Made by a program: the position numbers and the translations under genes | The notes under the pieces: model-generated | Told to the model about the DNA's origin: nothing | Database searches by the model: none | Seen by the model: only the letters and a program-made list of their open reading frames with translations | In this document: positions 1-8,883 of the stretch, in pieces | Layout of the letters: each line of letters opens with the position of its first letter | How positions within the stretch are numbered: position 1 is the stretch's first letter | From: Candidatus Yanofskybacteria bacterium RIFCSPLOWO2_02_FULL_44_18 | GTDB lineage: Bacteria > Patescibacteriota > Minisyncoccia > 2-02-FULL-40-12 > GWA2-44-9 | Direction: 5' to 3' | Length of the DNA stretch: 45,368 bases | NCBI GenBank assembly: GCA_001794755.1 | Contig: MGKT01000005.1 | Span: forward strand, 1 to 45,368

Positions 1-2907
1 AACGCGGCGGAAATTACAATCCATCGCATCAAATCATACGATGAGCTCTATGCTTCAACGCTTCAAGAAGGCAATGATATGTTCGCGGAAAAAACGAGGG
101 AACTGTGGCAACAATTGGCTGTGCACGGCGTCTTAGGTCAAGACAAGGAAGGCAAAACAAAACTCCTTGAGTATACGGACCTGGACGGGAACGGCTGTAT
201 TGAATTATTAAAAATGGCCGGTATCAGACACAAGTTCACGTTCACAGAAAAAGGATCTTGGCGCGATGGCTATATTCATTTTGACACCGGCGGCCGGCAT
301 GGACTGATAATAGAAGACGGCGGAAAAACAGCCTTCTTTGATCATCACACTTCATCATACGGTATGCCCACTTCGGCATCGGAAATCACATATCAAGCCC
401 TGATTGATATGGGATTGCTCAAAAAGGAGGAATGGCTGGACAACATGGTCAAATTCATCACCCAAGTTGACAATCGAACATATCCGCATGAGGCCGATTA
501 TTGGAAATACTCCTGGCGGACCGTGTTGGGCTTGCAAAGATACTTAAACTCAAAACATCTAGTCGAATATTTTAGATCCGGCCGAGATCCGACAATACTT
601 CTTTCAGAGAATGATTTATCAAAAATGGGGTTACTGAAAGCCTCTTTAAAACAAAAGGCAATAGTTGAAAAATCATTCGCGAGATTGGCGGAAATGGAAA
701 GAGAGGGATTGGTAATTAACAGCCCGCGCTACGGAAAAATTGCCGTTGACATAGGAAAGACCGTGGCCGGTGGATTTGAAGCGGCAAAAGCGCACGGCTG
801 CGATGGTTATATTATTTGGAAGCCGGATGATAACGGATTCTTTGTTTCGATGTCAAAATCAATAGCAATAACGCCCAAGGAGGGTGTTTTGGTCCGCGGC
901 ACAATGTGGATAAAGCCGCAAGACGATTTACCCAGACAAACTAAACTGAGTGAAATCATAACCCAGCTTGCCGCTCCGATTACACCGCAGGGGAAACTAT
1001 TGGAATATCTGGTTGAGGAATTAAAAAACGACCTAACCGCTCGCTTGGACAAGGGGGAAATGAAAGCCGCTGAATATGCACAAAGCATGGCTCGACTTTC
1101 AAAGGAGACTGAAATATCATTAAAAGAGATGAGCACCGAAACACCGACAACTCCGCAGCAAATAGAAACGGATTCGAACATAACTAAGGGTAAAGAAGGA
1201 TTAAGAGAAGAAAAACTTCGGGCGCTGGACCAAACGATTGAAAATATCAAGGTTTCAGCTTCACCCAAAAATACCCTAATCGAAGCGCTGGCGGCCGGCT
1301 TAATTACGGCCAAGGAATTCAAATTTTTAAACGCAACTCTTTTTGCCACGGAAAAGAAACCCAGAACGCCCAGAAAAAAGAAGGTTGTTATTCCCCAAAC
1401 GGAGCTTGATGCGGCTGACGCGTTGCTAGGCAAAGAAAATCAACCCCCCAAACCGTCCATGACTGAACAAGAGGCCCAGGACATGCTTTTGGGCAAGGAT
1501 ACTTCCGCTGAAGACAAGCGCAAAGAAAAAGAAGCGGCAGACATGCTGCTCGGCAAAGATCCGGAAGATGAGCGCAGGGAGAAAGAAGCTCAAGACATGT
1601 TGTTGGGCAAAGAAATTCCGACTGTTAATATTCCCCCAAATATACCGCCGGAGCCAGAGGCAAGAACAAATATTCCCAATGTTCCATCTGATCTTGAGGC
1701 TAGAATAGCCAAGCAAAGGGATTGGCTGGATATTGTACGCGGGCGGGCGGAAAGATCTACGCTTGGCATCAACGGCGATTCGGCCGAAGACGTTCGAAGA
1801 GCGGAAGAAGAATTACGACGATTGGAATCATTAAGACCCGGCCAAGAAGCAAGCCCCATCCAGACCGAACGCTTGGAAAATAGCCCTTCGCTCGGACCCG
1901 AGTTTCAAAACCGCGCGACCGTTGCCCATCAAGAAGCCAAAGGACGGATTCAAAAGGTCGGGGGATGGTTTAAAGAAAGACTTAAAGGGTTTTTAACTTT
2001 GGGTTTCACGGAATTTAAACAAGCCCGGAATTTTAAAAAAGCGACCGAGAGGGGCGGCGATGAAATTAAATCCATGGTTAATCGTATTCAAGAAACCCAT
2101 AATTTGTCTCTGTCTGCTTCCGAAGAATACGTTTACGCGATTGACAAAATGCTTGAAGAACAAGGTTTGATTCAAAGGGATGTTCAAGGCCGCGTTAGAC
2201 GCGATATCACGCCCGATGAATACTGGGATACCGTTGATTTTGTCACAGCAAAACGAATCAGAAAAAACGACGAAACAATCAAAAAAATTGTTGACATAGA
2301 AATAAACAACCTGCGCGAGCGCCTCAAGGATGGTAAATGGAATAGTTATAAAACCGCTAACACCGGAGAGAGTGTCTTCGTCTCAGAAAAGCTTGAAAAA
2401 ATGAGAGCCGAACTGACAGTTAAACTCAAAGAAATGCAAAACGGCCAAGCCAGAAAAGACGAAGTTGGGTTCGCGAAAATAATAAGAACAAATCTAGATA
2501 AGAATTGGTGGGCCCGCCGAATCTACGGCACGGCTGATGTTTTGGTCTGGTTGTCGCTTTTGGGCGCGGGTGCTTTGAATTGGCTGGGCGGCAAAGGCGT
2601 TGCCGGATCGGCGGCAGCGACGGAACGCGTGGTGGATCACGTCAAATCAAGCGGGGGTTTGGATGGCGTTCAAATCAGAGAGAATCCCTGGAATACGCTC
2701 AAAGAAGTGGCTCATGCTTTGGGATTGAATCCGACCGACGCCCAGATGGAGGCAGGCACGAAAATATTGGACGCGGATAACGGCATATATGAGCCGGACT
2801 GGAACACCGGCGACACCACTGGCCTTGTAAGTTCCCGCACCTTGCCCAAAACTTTTATATTTAAAATATCGCAGGCCGCTTTGAGAGCTGTAGGCGCACC
2901 TGTATAA
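1..2907 (+). CDS. 5'-truncated large protein: DHH-phosphoesterase-like N-terminal region, xADMLLGK repeats, C-terminal hydrophobic segment
   Basis: Frame 1 is open from base 1 with no stop before the track ATG at 79. DLDGNGC, HFDTGG and FFDHHT resemble DHH family motifs. Four A-[AQ]-D-[MA]-LLGK repeats and a late hydrophobic stretch (DVLVWLSLLGAGALNWLGG). Confidence 0.75.
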   Translation, partial: NAAEITIHRIKSYDELYASTLQEGNDMFAEKTRELWQQLAVHGVLGQDKEGKTKLLEYTDLDGNGCIELLKMAGIRHKFTFTEKGSWRDGYIHFDTGGRHGLIIEDGGKTAFFDHHTSSYGMPTSASEITYQALIDMGLLKKEEWLDNMVKFITQVDNRTYPHEADYWKYSWRTVLGLQRYLNSKHLVEYFRSGRDPTILLSENDLSKMGLLKASLKQKAIVEKSFARLAEMEREGLVINSPRYGKIAVDIGKTVAGGFEAAKAHGCDGYIIWKPDDNGFFVSMSKSIAITPKEGVLVRGTMWIKPQDDLPRQTKLSEIITQLAAPITPQGKLLEYLVEELKNDLTARLDKGEMKAAEYAQSMARLSKETEISLKEMSTETPTTPQQIETDSNITKGKEGLREEKLRALDQTIENIKVSASPKNTLIEALAAGLITAKEFKFLNATLFATEKKPRTPRKKKVVIPQTELDAADALLGKENQPPKPSMTEQEAQDMLLGKDTSAEDKRKEKEAADMLLGKDPEDERREKEAQDMLLGKEIPTVNIPPNIPPEPEARTNIPNVPSDLEARIAKQRDWLDIVRGRAERSTLGINGDSAEDVRRAEEELRRLESLRPGQEASPIQTERLENSPSLGPEFQNRATVAHQEAKGRIQKVGGWFKERLKGFLTLGFTEFKQARNFKKATERGGDEIKSMVNRIQETHNLSLSASEEYVYAIDKMLEEQGLIQRDVQGRVRRDITPDEYWDTVDFVTAKRIRKNDETIKKIVDIEINNLRERLKDGKWNSYKTANTGESVFVSEKLEKMRAELTVKLKEMQNGQARKDEVGFAKIIRTNLDKNWWARRIYGTADVLVWLSLLGAGALNWLGGKGVAGSAAATERVVDHVKSSGGLDGVQIRENPWNTLKEVAHALGLNPTDAQMEAGTKILDADNGIYEPDWNTGDTTGLVSSRTLPKTFIFKISQAALRAVGAPV

Positions 2908-2914
2908 TAAATTT

Positions 2915-3247
2915 ATGGCACTGACACCGACCCAAGAAAAAATAGCGGATCGGATTGGAGAATTGCTCGCCGAGTCGCTTTTGGATGAAGAAACAAAAGA
3001 TCTGATTTTGTCGAATTTGGGAAACATCCCGGAAAATTTAGTAAATTCGCTTTTGTCCGCCCTTGAAGCCGAACACGAAAAACTTGACGAGGTCACGGCC
3101 GAAATCCAAACTTTCATCAAAGAACAGGATGGGGACTGGCAGACATTGGAAACTAATCAGCAAAACTACGCCGCCCAATTCATGGAAAAGGCTCTGAAAA
3201 ACTTGGAAGCCGAGGCCGAGATTGAAGATATAAAAAGCTCGATGTAA
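2915..3247 (+). CDS. small acidic helical hypothetical protein
   Basis: 110-aa ORF 7 nt after the preceding stop, same strand, followed by a terminator hairpin. Confidence 0.65.
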   Translation: MALTPTQEKIADRIGELLAESLLDEETKDLILSNLGNIPENLVNSLLSALEAEHEKLDEVTAEIQTFIKEQDGDWQTLETNQQNYAAQFMEKALKNLEAEAEIEDIKSSM

Positions 3248-3270
3248 TAGTATTTTCACATTTTTGAAAT

Positions 3271-3292
3271 AGCCTTGTAAAAGGCTGTTTTT
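3271..3292 (+). terminator. Rho-independent terminator
   Basis: AGCCTT-gta-AAAGGCT followed by GTTTTT. Confidence 0.75.
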
Positions 3293-3314
3293 CGTGTTAA
3301 GATATGTTTCTACA

Positions 3315-5126
3315 ATGGTCAAACAACTCGGAAAATATATAGGAATCGTTTTCTTGGTTTTAATGATAGCGGCGGCTTTGGTCGTTGCTTTCAACCCCGT
3401 ATCGAAGAGCCAGGACATTTCCCTTTCGGATGCGGTCGCTAAAATAAACTCCGGAAATGTAAAGGAAATCGTAGTTCGCGGCGACACTTTGGATATTACG
3501 GCCGCGAATGGAGATAAGTTTACAAGCAAAAAAGAATCGGACGTGTCAGCCGTTGAAACGCTTTCCAGTTTGGGAGCGGAAAAAAACAAGCTTGCGGCCA
3601 TTCAAATAACGGTGGCTGAAGCCAGCGGTGCGGCTGTAATATTCAGCGCCATAATTCCAATCGTGCTTCCTTTTCTTTTAATTATTTTTGTATTCTGGTA
3701 CATGTTCCGCCAAGCTCAAAAAGGTTCGATGCAGGCTTTCTCATTTGGCAAAACCAGAGCCAAGCTTGCCAACGGTGAGGGAAAGAAAAAACTATTCTTT
3801 AAAGACGTTGCGGGTTTGGTGGAAGCAAAGGAAGAAATATCCGAAGTTGTGGAATTCCTTAAAGATCCAAAAAGATTTCACAAACTCGGCGCCAGAATCC
3901 CCAGAGGAATTCTACTTGTCGGTTCGCCGGGTACCGGCAAAACATTGCTGGCTAAGGCTGTGGCCAATGAGGCCAATGTTCCGTTTTATTTCGTTTCCGG
4001 TTCGGAATTCGTGGAGATGTTCGTGGGTGTCGGGGCGAATCGAGTCCGCGACACATTTGAGATTGCCAAGAAAACAGCTCCGGCAATTATTTTCATTGAT
4101 GAAATAGATGCTGTCGGCCGTCATCGAGGGGCCGGGTTGGGCGGAGGCCATGACGAACGCGAACAGACGCTCAATCAAATCCTCGTTGAAATGGACGGTT
4201 TTGACACGGACAGCGCTGTCATAATTTTGGCCGCGACAAATCGTCCAGATATTTTGGATCCGGCGTTGCTGCGCCCCGGCCGGTTTGACCGCCGCATCAT
4301 TCTTGATGAGCCGTCATTGAACGACCGGGATGCGATACTTAATATTCATGCCCAGGATAAACCTCTGGCTAAAGACGTGAATTTGAGAGTTGTGGCCGAA
4401 CGGACGCCGGGATTTTCCGGTGCCGATTTGGCCAACCTTTTAAACGAGGGGGCAATACTCGCCGCTAGAAAAAACCAAAAAGAAATCGGCCAGGATAACA
4501 TATTGGAAGCGATTGAAAAGGTGATTCTCGGGCCGGAAAGACGCAGCCATATTTTTTCCAAGAAGGAAAAAGAAATAACCGCTTTCCATGAAGCCGGCCA
4601 TGCTTTAGTCGCCATTTCCCTGCCTCATACCGACCCCGTCCACAAAGTTTCCATTGTTTCGCGTGGCCGAGCCGGCGGATACACGTTGAAATTGCCGACC
4701 GAAGATAAGCACCTTAAATCCAGATCCGAATTCGAGTCGGAGTTGGCCGTTCTTCTCGGCGGTTATGCGGCCGAAAAAATAATGTTCAAAGAGGTAACCA
4801 CCGGAGCTTCTAATGATTTACGGGTCGCTTCCGATCTGGCCAGACGCATGGTCACTGAATTCGGCATGTCTGAATCACTGGGGCCAATTACATACGGCGA
4901 CAAGGATGAGTTGGTATTTCTCGGAAAAGAATTGTCCAATCAAAAAAACTATTCTGAAACAATCGCTTACGAGATAGATAAAGAAATAAAAAGACTGGTT
5001 ACAAAAGGATTAACTCTGGCTAAAAAGGTTTTAACGGAGAAAATAAATCTATTAAACAAGATCGCTCGAGAACTCATCACCAAGGAAACGTTGGAACAAA
5101 AGGAATTCTACGCCTTAATACGCTAA
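3315..5126 (+). CDS. ftsH: ATP-dependent zinc metalloprotease FtsH
   Basis: [15 protein letters not shown] Walker [14 protein letters not shown] region [25 protein letters not shown] zinc site. The track start (GTG 3294) falls next to the terminator, so ATG 3315 is preferred. Confidence 0.97.
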   Translation: MVKQLGKYIGIVFLVLMIAAALVVAFNPVSKSQDISLSDAVAKINSGNVKEIVVRGDTLDITAANGDKFTSKKESDVSAVETLSSLGAEKNKLAAIQITVAEASGAAVIFSAIIPIVLPFLLIIFVFWYMFRQAQKGSMQAFSFGKTRAKLANGEGKKKLFFKDVAGLVEAKEEISEVVEFLKDPKRFHKLGARIPRGILLVGSPGTGKTLLAKAVANEANVPFYFVSGSEFVEMFVGVGANRVRDTFEIAKKTAPAIIFIDEIDAVGRHRGAGLGGGHDEREQTLNQILVEMDGFDTDSAVIILAATNRPDILDPALLRPGRFDRRIILDEPSLNDRDAILNIHAQDKPLAKDVNLRVVAERTPGFSGADLANLLNEGAILAARKNQKEIGQDNILEAIEKVILGPERRSHIFSKKEKEITAFHEAGHALVAISLPHTDPVHKVSIVSRGRAGGYTLKLPTEDKHLKSRSEFESELAVLLGGYAAEKIMFKEVTTGASNDLRVASDLARRMVTEFGMSESLGPITYGDKDELVFLGKELSNQKNYSETIAYEIDKEIKRLVTKGLTLAKKVLTEKINLLNKIARELITKETLEQKEFYALIR

Positions 5127-5146
5127 TTGTGCTAGAATTCCGTTAC

Positions 5147-5221
5147 GGGCGTGTAGCTCAGTGGTAGAGCGCCAAACTTATAATTTGGATGCCGCAGGTT
5201 CAATCCCTGCCACGCCCACCA
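5147..5221 (+). tRNA. tRNA-Ile(TAT)
   Basis: Cloverleaf with GGGCGTG/CACGCCC acceptor, anticodon loop CTTATAA, T-arm GCAGG TTCAATC CCTGC, encoded CCA. Confidence 0.93.
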
Positions 5222-5223
5222 GC

Positions 5224-5297
5224 GGGCGGTTAGCTCAGTTGGTTAGAGCGCGTCGTTTACACCGACGAGGTCGAGGGTTCGAGCCCTTCACCGCCCA
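5224..5297 (+). tRNA. tRNA-Val(TAC)
   Basis: GGGCGGT/ACCGCCC acceptor, CGTCG TTTACAC CGACG anticodon arm. CCA not encoded (ACAA). Confidence 0.94.
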
Positions 5298-5300
5298 CAA

Positions 5301-6011
5301 ATGAATGTTTCCATCGTCTACGAGGATAGTAATTTAATTGTTGTTAATAAACCCTGTGGTCTAATTGTTCATCCTAAGAATAAGAACGACGAGCAGAAAA
5401 GTTTATGCAATTGGGTTAAGGAAAATTATCCAAATCTGGAAAATGTCGGCGAACCTTTTGATGCGTCAGGTGATAAAATCCCGCGCTGGGGCATTTTGCA
5501 CCGTTTGGATAAAGAAACCTCCGGCCTAATCATCATCGCCAAAAACCAGAGTTCTTTTGATTATTTTAAAAACCTTTTTCAAACGCACGGCATATCGAAA
5601 AACTATTACGCCTTGGTTTACGGACAACCCAAAGAAAAATCCGGCACCATTGATTTGCCTCTTGGCCGCATCGGCCTTAAAAGAACAACCCAGATTACAG
5701 GCAAAAAACTAATCGATAAAAAGGAGTCCGTCACAGAATACGCGGTTCTTAAATTATTTGATAAATATTCCCTTCTGGATGTTTCCCCCAAGACCGGCCG
5801 GACGCATCAGATTCGCGTTCACTTAAAATCAATCGGCCATCCCATCGTCGGAGATTTTGTTTATGCCCCCAAAGACTGGCCCTTGCCCGAGGGTCTAAAC
5901 CACCTTTTCCTCCACGCCTATAAACTAGTATTCACAGCCCCTGACGGCAAAGCTTTAAGCATTGAATCGGATCTGCCTCAAGATTTGCAAAATGTGATAA
6001 ATAAGATATAA
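5301..6011 (+). CDS. rluD: RluA/RluD-family pseudouridine synthase
   Basis: NKPCGLIVHP, GILHRLDKETSGLIIIAKN (catalytic HRLDKxTSG), GRTHQIRVHLKSIGHPIVGD. Confidence 0.93.
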   Translation: MNVSIVYEDSNLIVVNKPCGLIVHPKNKNDEQKSLCNWVKENYPNLENVGEPFDASGDKIPRWGILHRLDKETSGLIIIAKNQSSFDYFKNLFQTHGISKNYYALVYGQPKEKSGTIDLPLGRIGLKRTTQITGKKLIDKKESVTEYAVLKLFDKYSLLDVSPKTGRTHQIRVHLKSIGHPIVGDFVYAPKDWPLPEGLNHLFLHAYKLVFTAPDGKALSIESDLPQDLQNVINKI

Positions 6012-6021
6012 TATCCAGACA

Positions 6022-6393
6022 ATGCAGACACACATCAAGGCCGCGGAGAACCCAAGTAAATTTGAAGGTATTCGTCCGGGCTGGACAATTAAAGTTTTTC
6101 AAAAGATTAAAGAGGGCGAAAAGACCCGTGTTCAGGCATTCGAGGGCATGGTAATCGCCCGTAAACATGGTTCAGAAAACGGCGGAACAATCACTGTTAG
6201 AAAAGTTTCGGGAGGCTTTGGAGTTGAAAAGATTTTCCCCGTATTTTTACCGACAATCGACAAGGTTGAAATCGTAAAAAAGAGCCATGTCCGCCGGGCA
6301 AAGCTGTATTATTTGAGAAGCAAGTCCTCTAAAGAAATCCGCCGCAAAATAAAAACCGAGGCGCCGGTCAAACAAGAAACTGTCGCCGTCTAG
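6022..6393 (+). CDS. rplS: 50S ribosomal protein L19
   Basis: RVQAFEGMVIARKHG, TITVRKVSGGFGVEKIFPVFLPTIDKVEIVKKSHVRRAKLYYLR. Confidence 0.95.
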   Translation: MQTHIKAAENPSKFEGIRPGWTIKVFQKIKEGEKTRVQAFEGMVIARKHGSENGGTITVRKVSGGFGVEKIFPVFLPTIDKVEIVKKSHVRRAKLYYLRSKSSKEIRRKIKTEAPVKQETVAV

Positions 6394-6404
6394 CGGCGGT
6401 TTAT

Positions 6405-6491
6405 GCGCGGGTGGCGAAACTGGCAGACGCACTACCTTGAGGTGGTAGCGCCCGCAAGGGCATGGAGGTTCAAATCCTCTCCCGCGCACCA
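6405..6491 (+). tRNA. tRNA-Leu(GAG)
   Basis: GCGCGGG acceptor, CTACC TTGAGGT GGTAG anticodon arm, long variable arm, encoded CCA. Confidence 0.93.
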
Positions 6492-6493
6492 AA

Positions 6494-6565
6494 GCGCGCT
6501 TAGCTCAGTGGTAGAGCATCGTCTTGACGTGACGAGGGTCGTGGGTTCAATCCCTACAGCGCGCA
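6494..6565 (+). tRNA. tRNA-Val(GAC)
   Basis: GCGCGCT/AGCGCGC acceptor, TCGTC TTGACGT GACGA anticodon arm. No encoded CCA. Confidence 0.93.
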
Positions 6566-6588
6566 CAGATAACTTGAAAATTAATTAT

Positions 6589-6665
6589 GCCGCGGTAGCT
6601 CAGTGGATTAGAGCGCATCCCTGAAGAGGATGGCGTCGGGTGTTCGATTCACCCCCGCGGCACCA
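6589..6665 (+). tRNA. tRNA-Phe(GAA)
   Basis: GCCGCGG/CCGCGGC acceptor, CATCC CTGAAGA GGATG anticodon arm, encoded CCA. Confidence 0.94.
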
Positions 6666-6700
6666 TAATTAAAACCAGCTAATAGCTGGTTTTAATTATG
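6664..6700. terminator. 17-bp perfect hairpin, probable (bidirectional) terminator of the tRNA cluster
   Basis: CATAATTAAAACCAGCT-aat-AGCTGGTTTTAATTATG immediately after tRNA-Phe. Confidence 0.65.
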
Positions 6701-6808
6701 TGTTATCCCCCGTTTTTCTGTTATATCCACTTTCCCACTTTCAAAACTGAACCTGCTTGATATAATAAAGCTACTGTATCTAGACCAGTACAATTATTTA
6801 TACACAAT

Positions 6809-7480
6809 ATGAGAAAGGACAAGGTAAAAGCATTCGAATTACGAAGACAAGAAAAAAGCTACTCGGAAATTAGTGAGCTCCTTGGAATACCAAAGAGCAC
6901 TCTCGCAACATGGTTTAAAAAGGAAGAATGGTCCCAGCAAATAAGAGACCGTCTGGGCTCAACCGAATCACTCGCCTATCCCGAAAAGCTCGCGCTGATG
7001 GTTAAAGCCACCAAAGAAAGGTGGGCCAGATTGCACCAGCAATATCGGGACCAGGCTGATAAAGAGTTTTTTAAACTTAAAAAAGATCCATTATTTATAG
7101 CGGGGCTAATGCTCTATTGGGGCGAAGGTGACAAAGTTTTAAAGAATTGCCAAGTCAGATTAAGTAATAGCGACCCGAGAATGATAAGAATGTTTTATGT
7201 TTTTTTAAAAAAAACATTAGTCGTCCCCGAAGAAAAAATTCGGGCAAATCTATTATTATACCCTGACTTAATTGATGAGATGCAGAAGAAATTTTGGAGC
7301 AAATCAATTGGAATAACCTTAGATAAATTTAATAAATCAGTTTACATAAAAGGCCGACACCCAACAAGACGCCTTTCCTATGGCGTATGTAATATTTTTG
7401 TTATGAGCCGAGAATTGAAAGAAAAAATAATCAGGTGGACAGAATTGATACAGGTTGAATTGCTCAAAAATATGGTTTGA
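6809..7480 (+). CDS. HTH protein with YWGEG motif, LAGLIDADG-like candidate
   Basis: N-terminal HTH (KSYSEISELLGIPKSTLATWFK) and FIAGLMLYWGEGDK resembling the LAGLIDADG helix of LAGLIDADG-like proteins. Confidence 0.8.
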   Translation: MRKDKVKAFELRRQEKSYSEISELLGIPKSTLATWFKKEEWSQQIRDRLGSTESLAYPEKLALMVKATKERWARLHQQYRDQADKEFFKLKKDPLFIAGLMLYWGEGDKVLKNCQVRLSNSDPRMIRMFYVFLKKTLVVPEEKIRANLLLYPDLIDEMQKKFWSKSIGITLDKFNKSVYIKGRHPTRRLSYGVCNIFVMSRELKEKIIRWTELIQVELLKNMV

Positions 7481-7519
7481 ATTTTGCCACATTTTATTAT
7501 AAGATTGTTAAAAGTTTTT

Positions 7520-7590
7520 GCGGGTGTATCACAGTGGTAGTGAACGGCGTTGCCAACGCTGGTACGAGGGTTCGATCCCCTTCACCCGCT
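7520..7590 (+). tRNA. tRNA-Gly(GCC)
   Basis: GCGGGTG/CACCCGC acceptor, CGGCG TTGCCAA CGCTG anticodon arm, discriminator T. Confidence 0.93.
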
Positions 7591-7624
7591 CTAGGGTTTG
7601 GTCTCGTCAATAATTTCTGATAGA

Positions 7625-8134
7625 ATGTCTCCAATGTTCATTTTAAGTTTCATAAGCAGGGTAAATAATTCAATAGCCAGAAAAGTAAAGCGCGACGAAT
7701 CCGGGCTTTATTTGTATCTGACTTTTCCAATATCAGTCGCCTTTCTTGTTACTTTCGTTTCAGCCCGAATAATCAGCCACTTCGCTCCCTGGCTGTTTCT
7801 TTCCATAGACGGAGTTCACGTCCATCATTTTGCCTACGGTTTCTTTATCCTCACAATATCCGGTTATCTAGCTTTGACATTCAACGGACCAAGGGCAACA
7901 CTTTTAATCGCTTTTTTGCACGGTATTGGTTTGGGCCTTGCCCTCGATGAATTTGGCATGTGGCTGCATCTCCGAGATGATGATATCGCCCGATGGAATT
8001 TCGACGGTTTGCTCATTTTCGGAGCTTTAATCATAGCCATCGTATCGGCAAAACAGGGGTTTAAGACATTGCGCACTCATTTCCCGTTTAGGTGGGTTGT
8101 AAAGTTGGTCCAAAATAGCATCGAAAAGGCCTGA
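7625..8134 (+). CDS. multi-pass membrane protein
   Basis: Several hydrophobic segments and conserved-looking HVHHFAYG and GLALDEFGMWL motifs. Track start 7598 is TTG; ATG at 7625 or 7634 is more likely. Confidence 0.75.
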   Translation: MSPMFILSFISRVNNSIARKVKRDESGLYLYLTFPISVAFLVTFVSARIISHFAPWLFLSIDGVHVHHFAYGFFILTISGYLALTFNGPRATLLIAFLHGIGLGLALDEFGMWLHLRDDDIARWNFDGLLIFGALIIAIVSAKQGFKTLRTHFPFRWVVKLVQNSIEKA

Positions 8135-8149
8135 AAAACAGGCCTTTTT
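8124..8149 (+). terminator. Rho-independent terminator
   Basis: AAAGGCCTG-aaaaa-CAGGCCTTTTT overlapping the stop of the membrane protein gene. Confidence 0.8.
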
Positions 8150-8164
8150 GGGCCCTTTTTATAC

Positions 8165-8193
8165 TTGACTTTTGGGGCTGTTTTTGATATAAT
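8165..8193 (+). promoter_or_regulatory. sigma70-type promoter
   Basis: TTGACT - 17 nt - TATAAT upstream of the 3D-domain gene. Confidence 0.75.
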
Positions 8194-8219
8194 GTATATG
8201 TAAGCTGAAGAGGCTAGAA

Positions 8220-8261
8220 TTGGGGTTAAATGGCTACTGTAGCCGTTTTTTGTTACCCCAA
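8220..8261 (+). promoter_or_regulatory. 5' leader hairpin / possible attenuator
   Basis: Outer arms TTGGGGTTAA / TTACCCCAA enclose GGCTA-ctg-TAGCC followed by GTTTTTT. Confidence 0.5.
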
Positions 8262-8283
8262 ATCCAACCTTAGAAAGCACAAC

Positions 8284-8844
8284 ATGAATAAGATAATTAG
8301 AATCGCGATCGTTTCTTTGTTACTTTCAAATTTAATAGCAATACCGACTCAGGCTGCTTTCTATGATTGGATGAAATTATCCAAAACCGCCGATGAAAAG
8401 ATTGAACTGCCGCAGTCTTCAGATTGGTCATTTGATTCTCTGTACAGCAATATAAAGAACGTCGGAATGGGTTCTGTGAAGAATGGCAACATTGGAAGCG
8501 CGTCGGTTGTCGGCGCTTCGGCCCCTATCACAATTAAGAAGGCCAAGGCCTCAAGCCGGACTTTCAAGGTATCCGCGTCCGCGTACTCTTCAACCAAGGA
8601 CCAAACCGATGATTCTCCGTTTATCACCGCTTCCGGAACTTATGTGCGTGACGGCATCATTGCCGCAAACTTCTTGCCCTTCGGCACCGCAGTCAAAATT
8701 CCGGAAATATACGGCGATAAGATATTCATCGTTGAAGACAGGATGAATAGCCGATATTGGTACAACGTCGATATCTGGTTCCCGGAAAGAAGCATGGCCA
8801 AAGACTTCGGCCGAAAAACGGTTACGATAGAAGTGGTCTCATAA
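8284..8844 (+). CDS. secreted 3D (Asp-Asp-Asp) domain protein
   Basis: Signal peptide-like MNKIIRIAIVSLLLSNLIAIPTQA. C-terminal IIAANFLPFGTAVKIPEIYGDKIFIVEDRMNSRYWYNVDIWFPERSMAKDFGRK matches 3D-domain style. Confidence 0.85.
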   Translation: MNKIIRIAIVSLLLSNLIAIPTQAAFYDWMKLSKTADEKIELPQSSDWSFDSLYSNIKNVGMGSVKNGNIGSASVVGASAPITIKKAKASSRTFKVSASAYSSTKDQTDDSPFITASGTYVRDGIIAANFLPFGTAVKIPEIYGDKIFIVEDRMNSRYWYNVDIWFPERSMAKDFGRKTVTIEVVS

Positions 8845-8877
8845 ATCTAAAACTCCCCACACGGGGAGTTTTAGATT
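8844..8877. terminator. strong bidirectional terminator hairpin
   Basis: AATCTAAAACTCCCC-acac-GGGGAGTTTTAGATT, 15-bp perfect stem. Confidence 0.75.
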
Positions 8878-8883
8878 ATCTTG

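Noticed and set aside
807-1433. 208-aa minus-strand ORF (and similar antisense ORFs at 1426-1716, 1590-1859, 2647-3120, 3038-3601)
   Set aside because: Antisense to well-supported coding sequence (DHH-like protein, ftsH region), with compositional shadow and no recognisable motifs.
1408-1614. Possible CRISPR-like or DNA-level tandem repeat
   Set aside because: The periodicity is at protein level (LLGK motif) with synonymous variation and irregular spacing; no repeat-spacer array was seen anywhere in the window.
6403-6624. 73-aa ORF MRGWRNWQTHYLEVVAPARAWRFKSSPAHQ...
   Set aside because: Typical spurious ORF produced by translating consecutive tRNA genes (Leu, Val, Phe).
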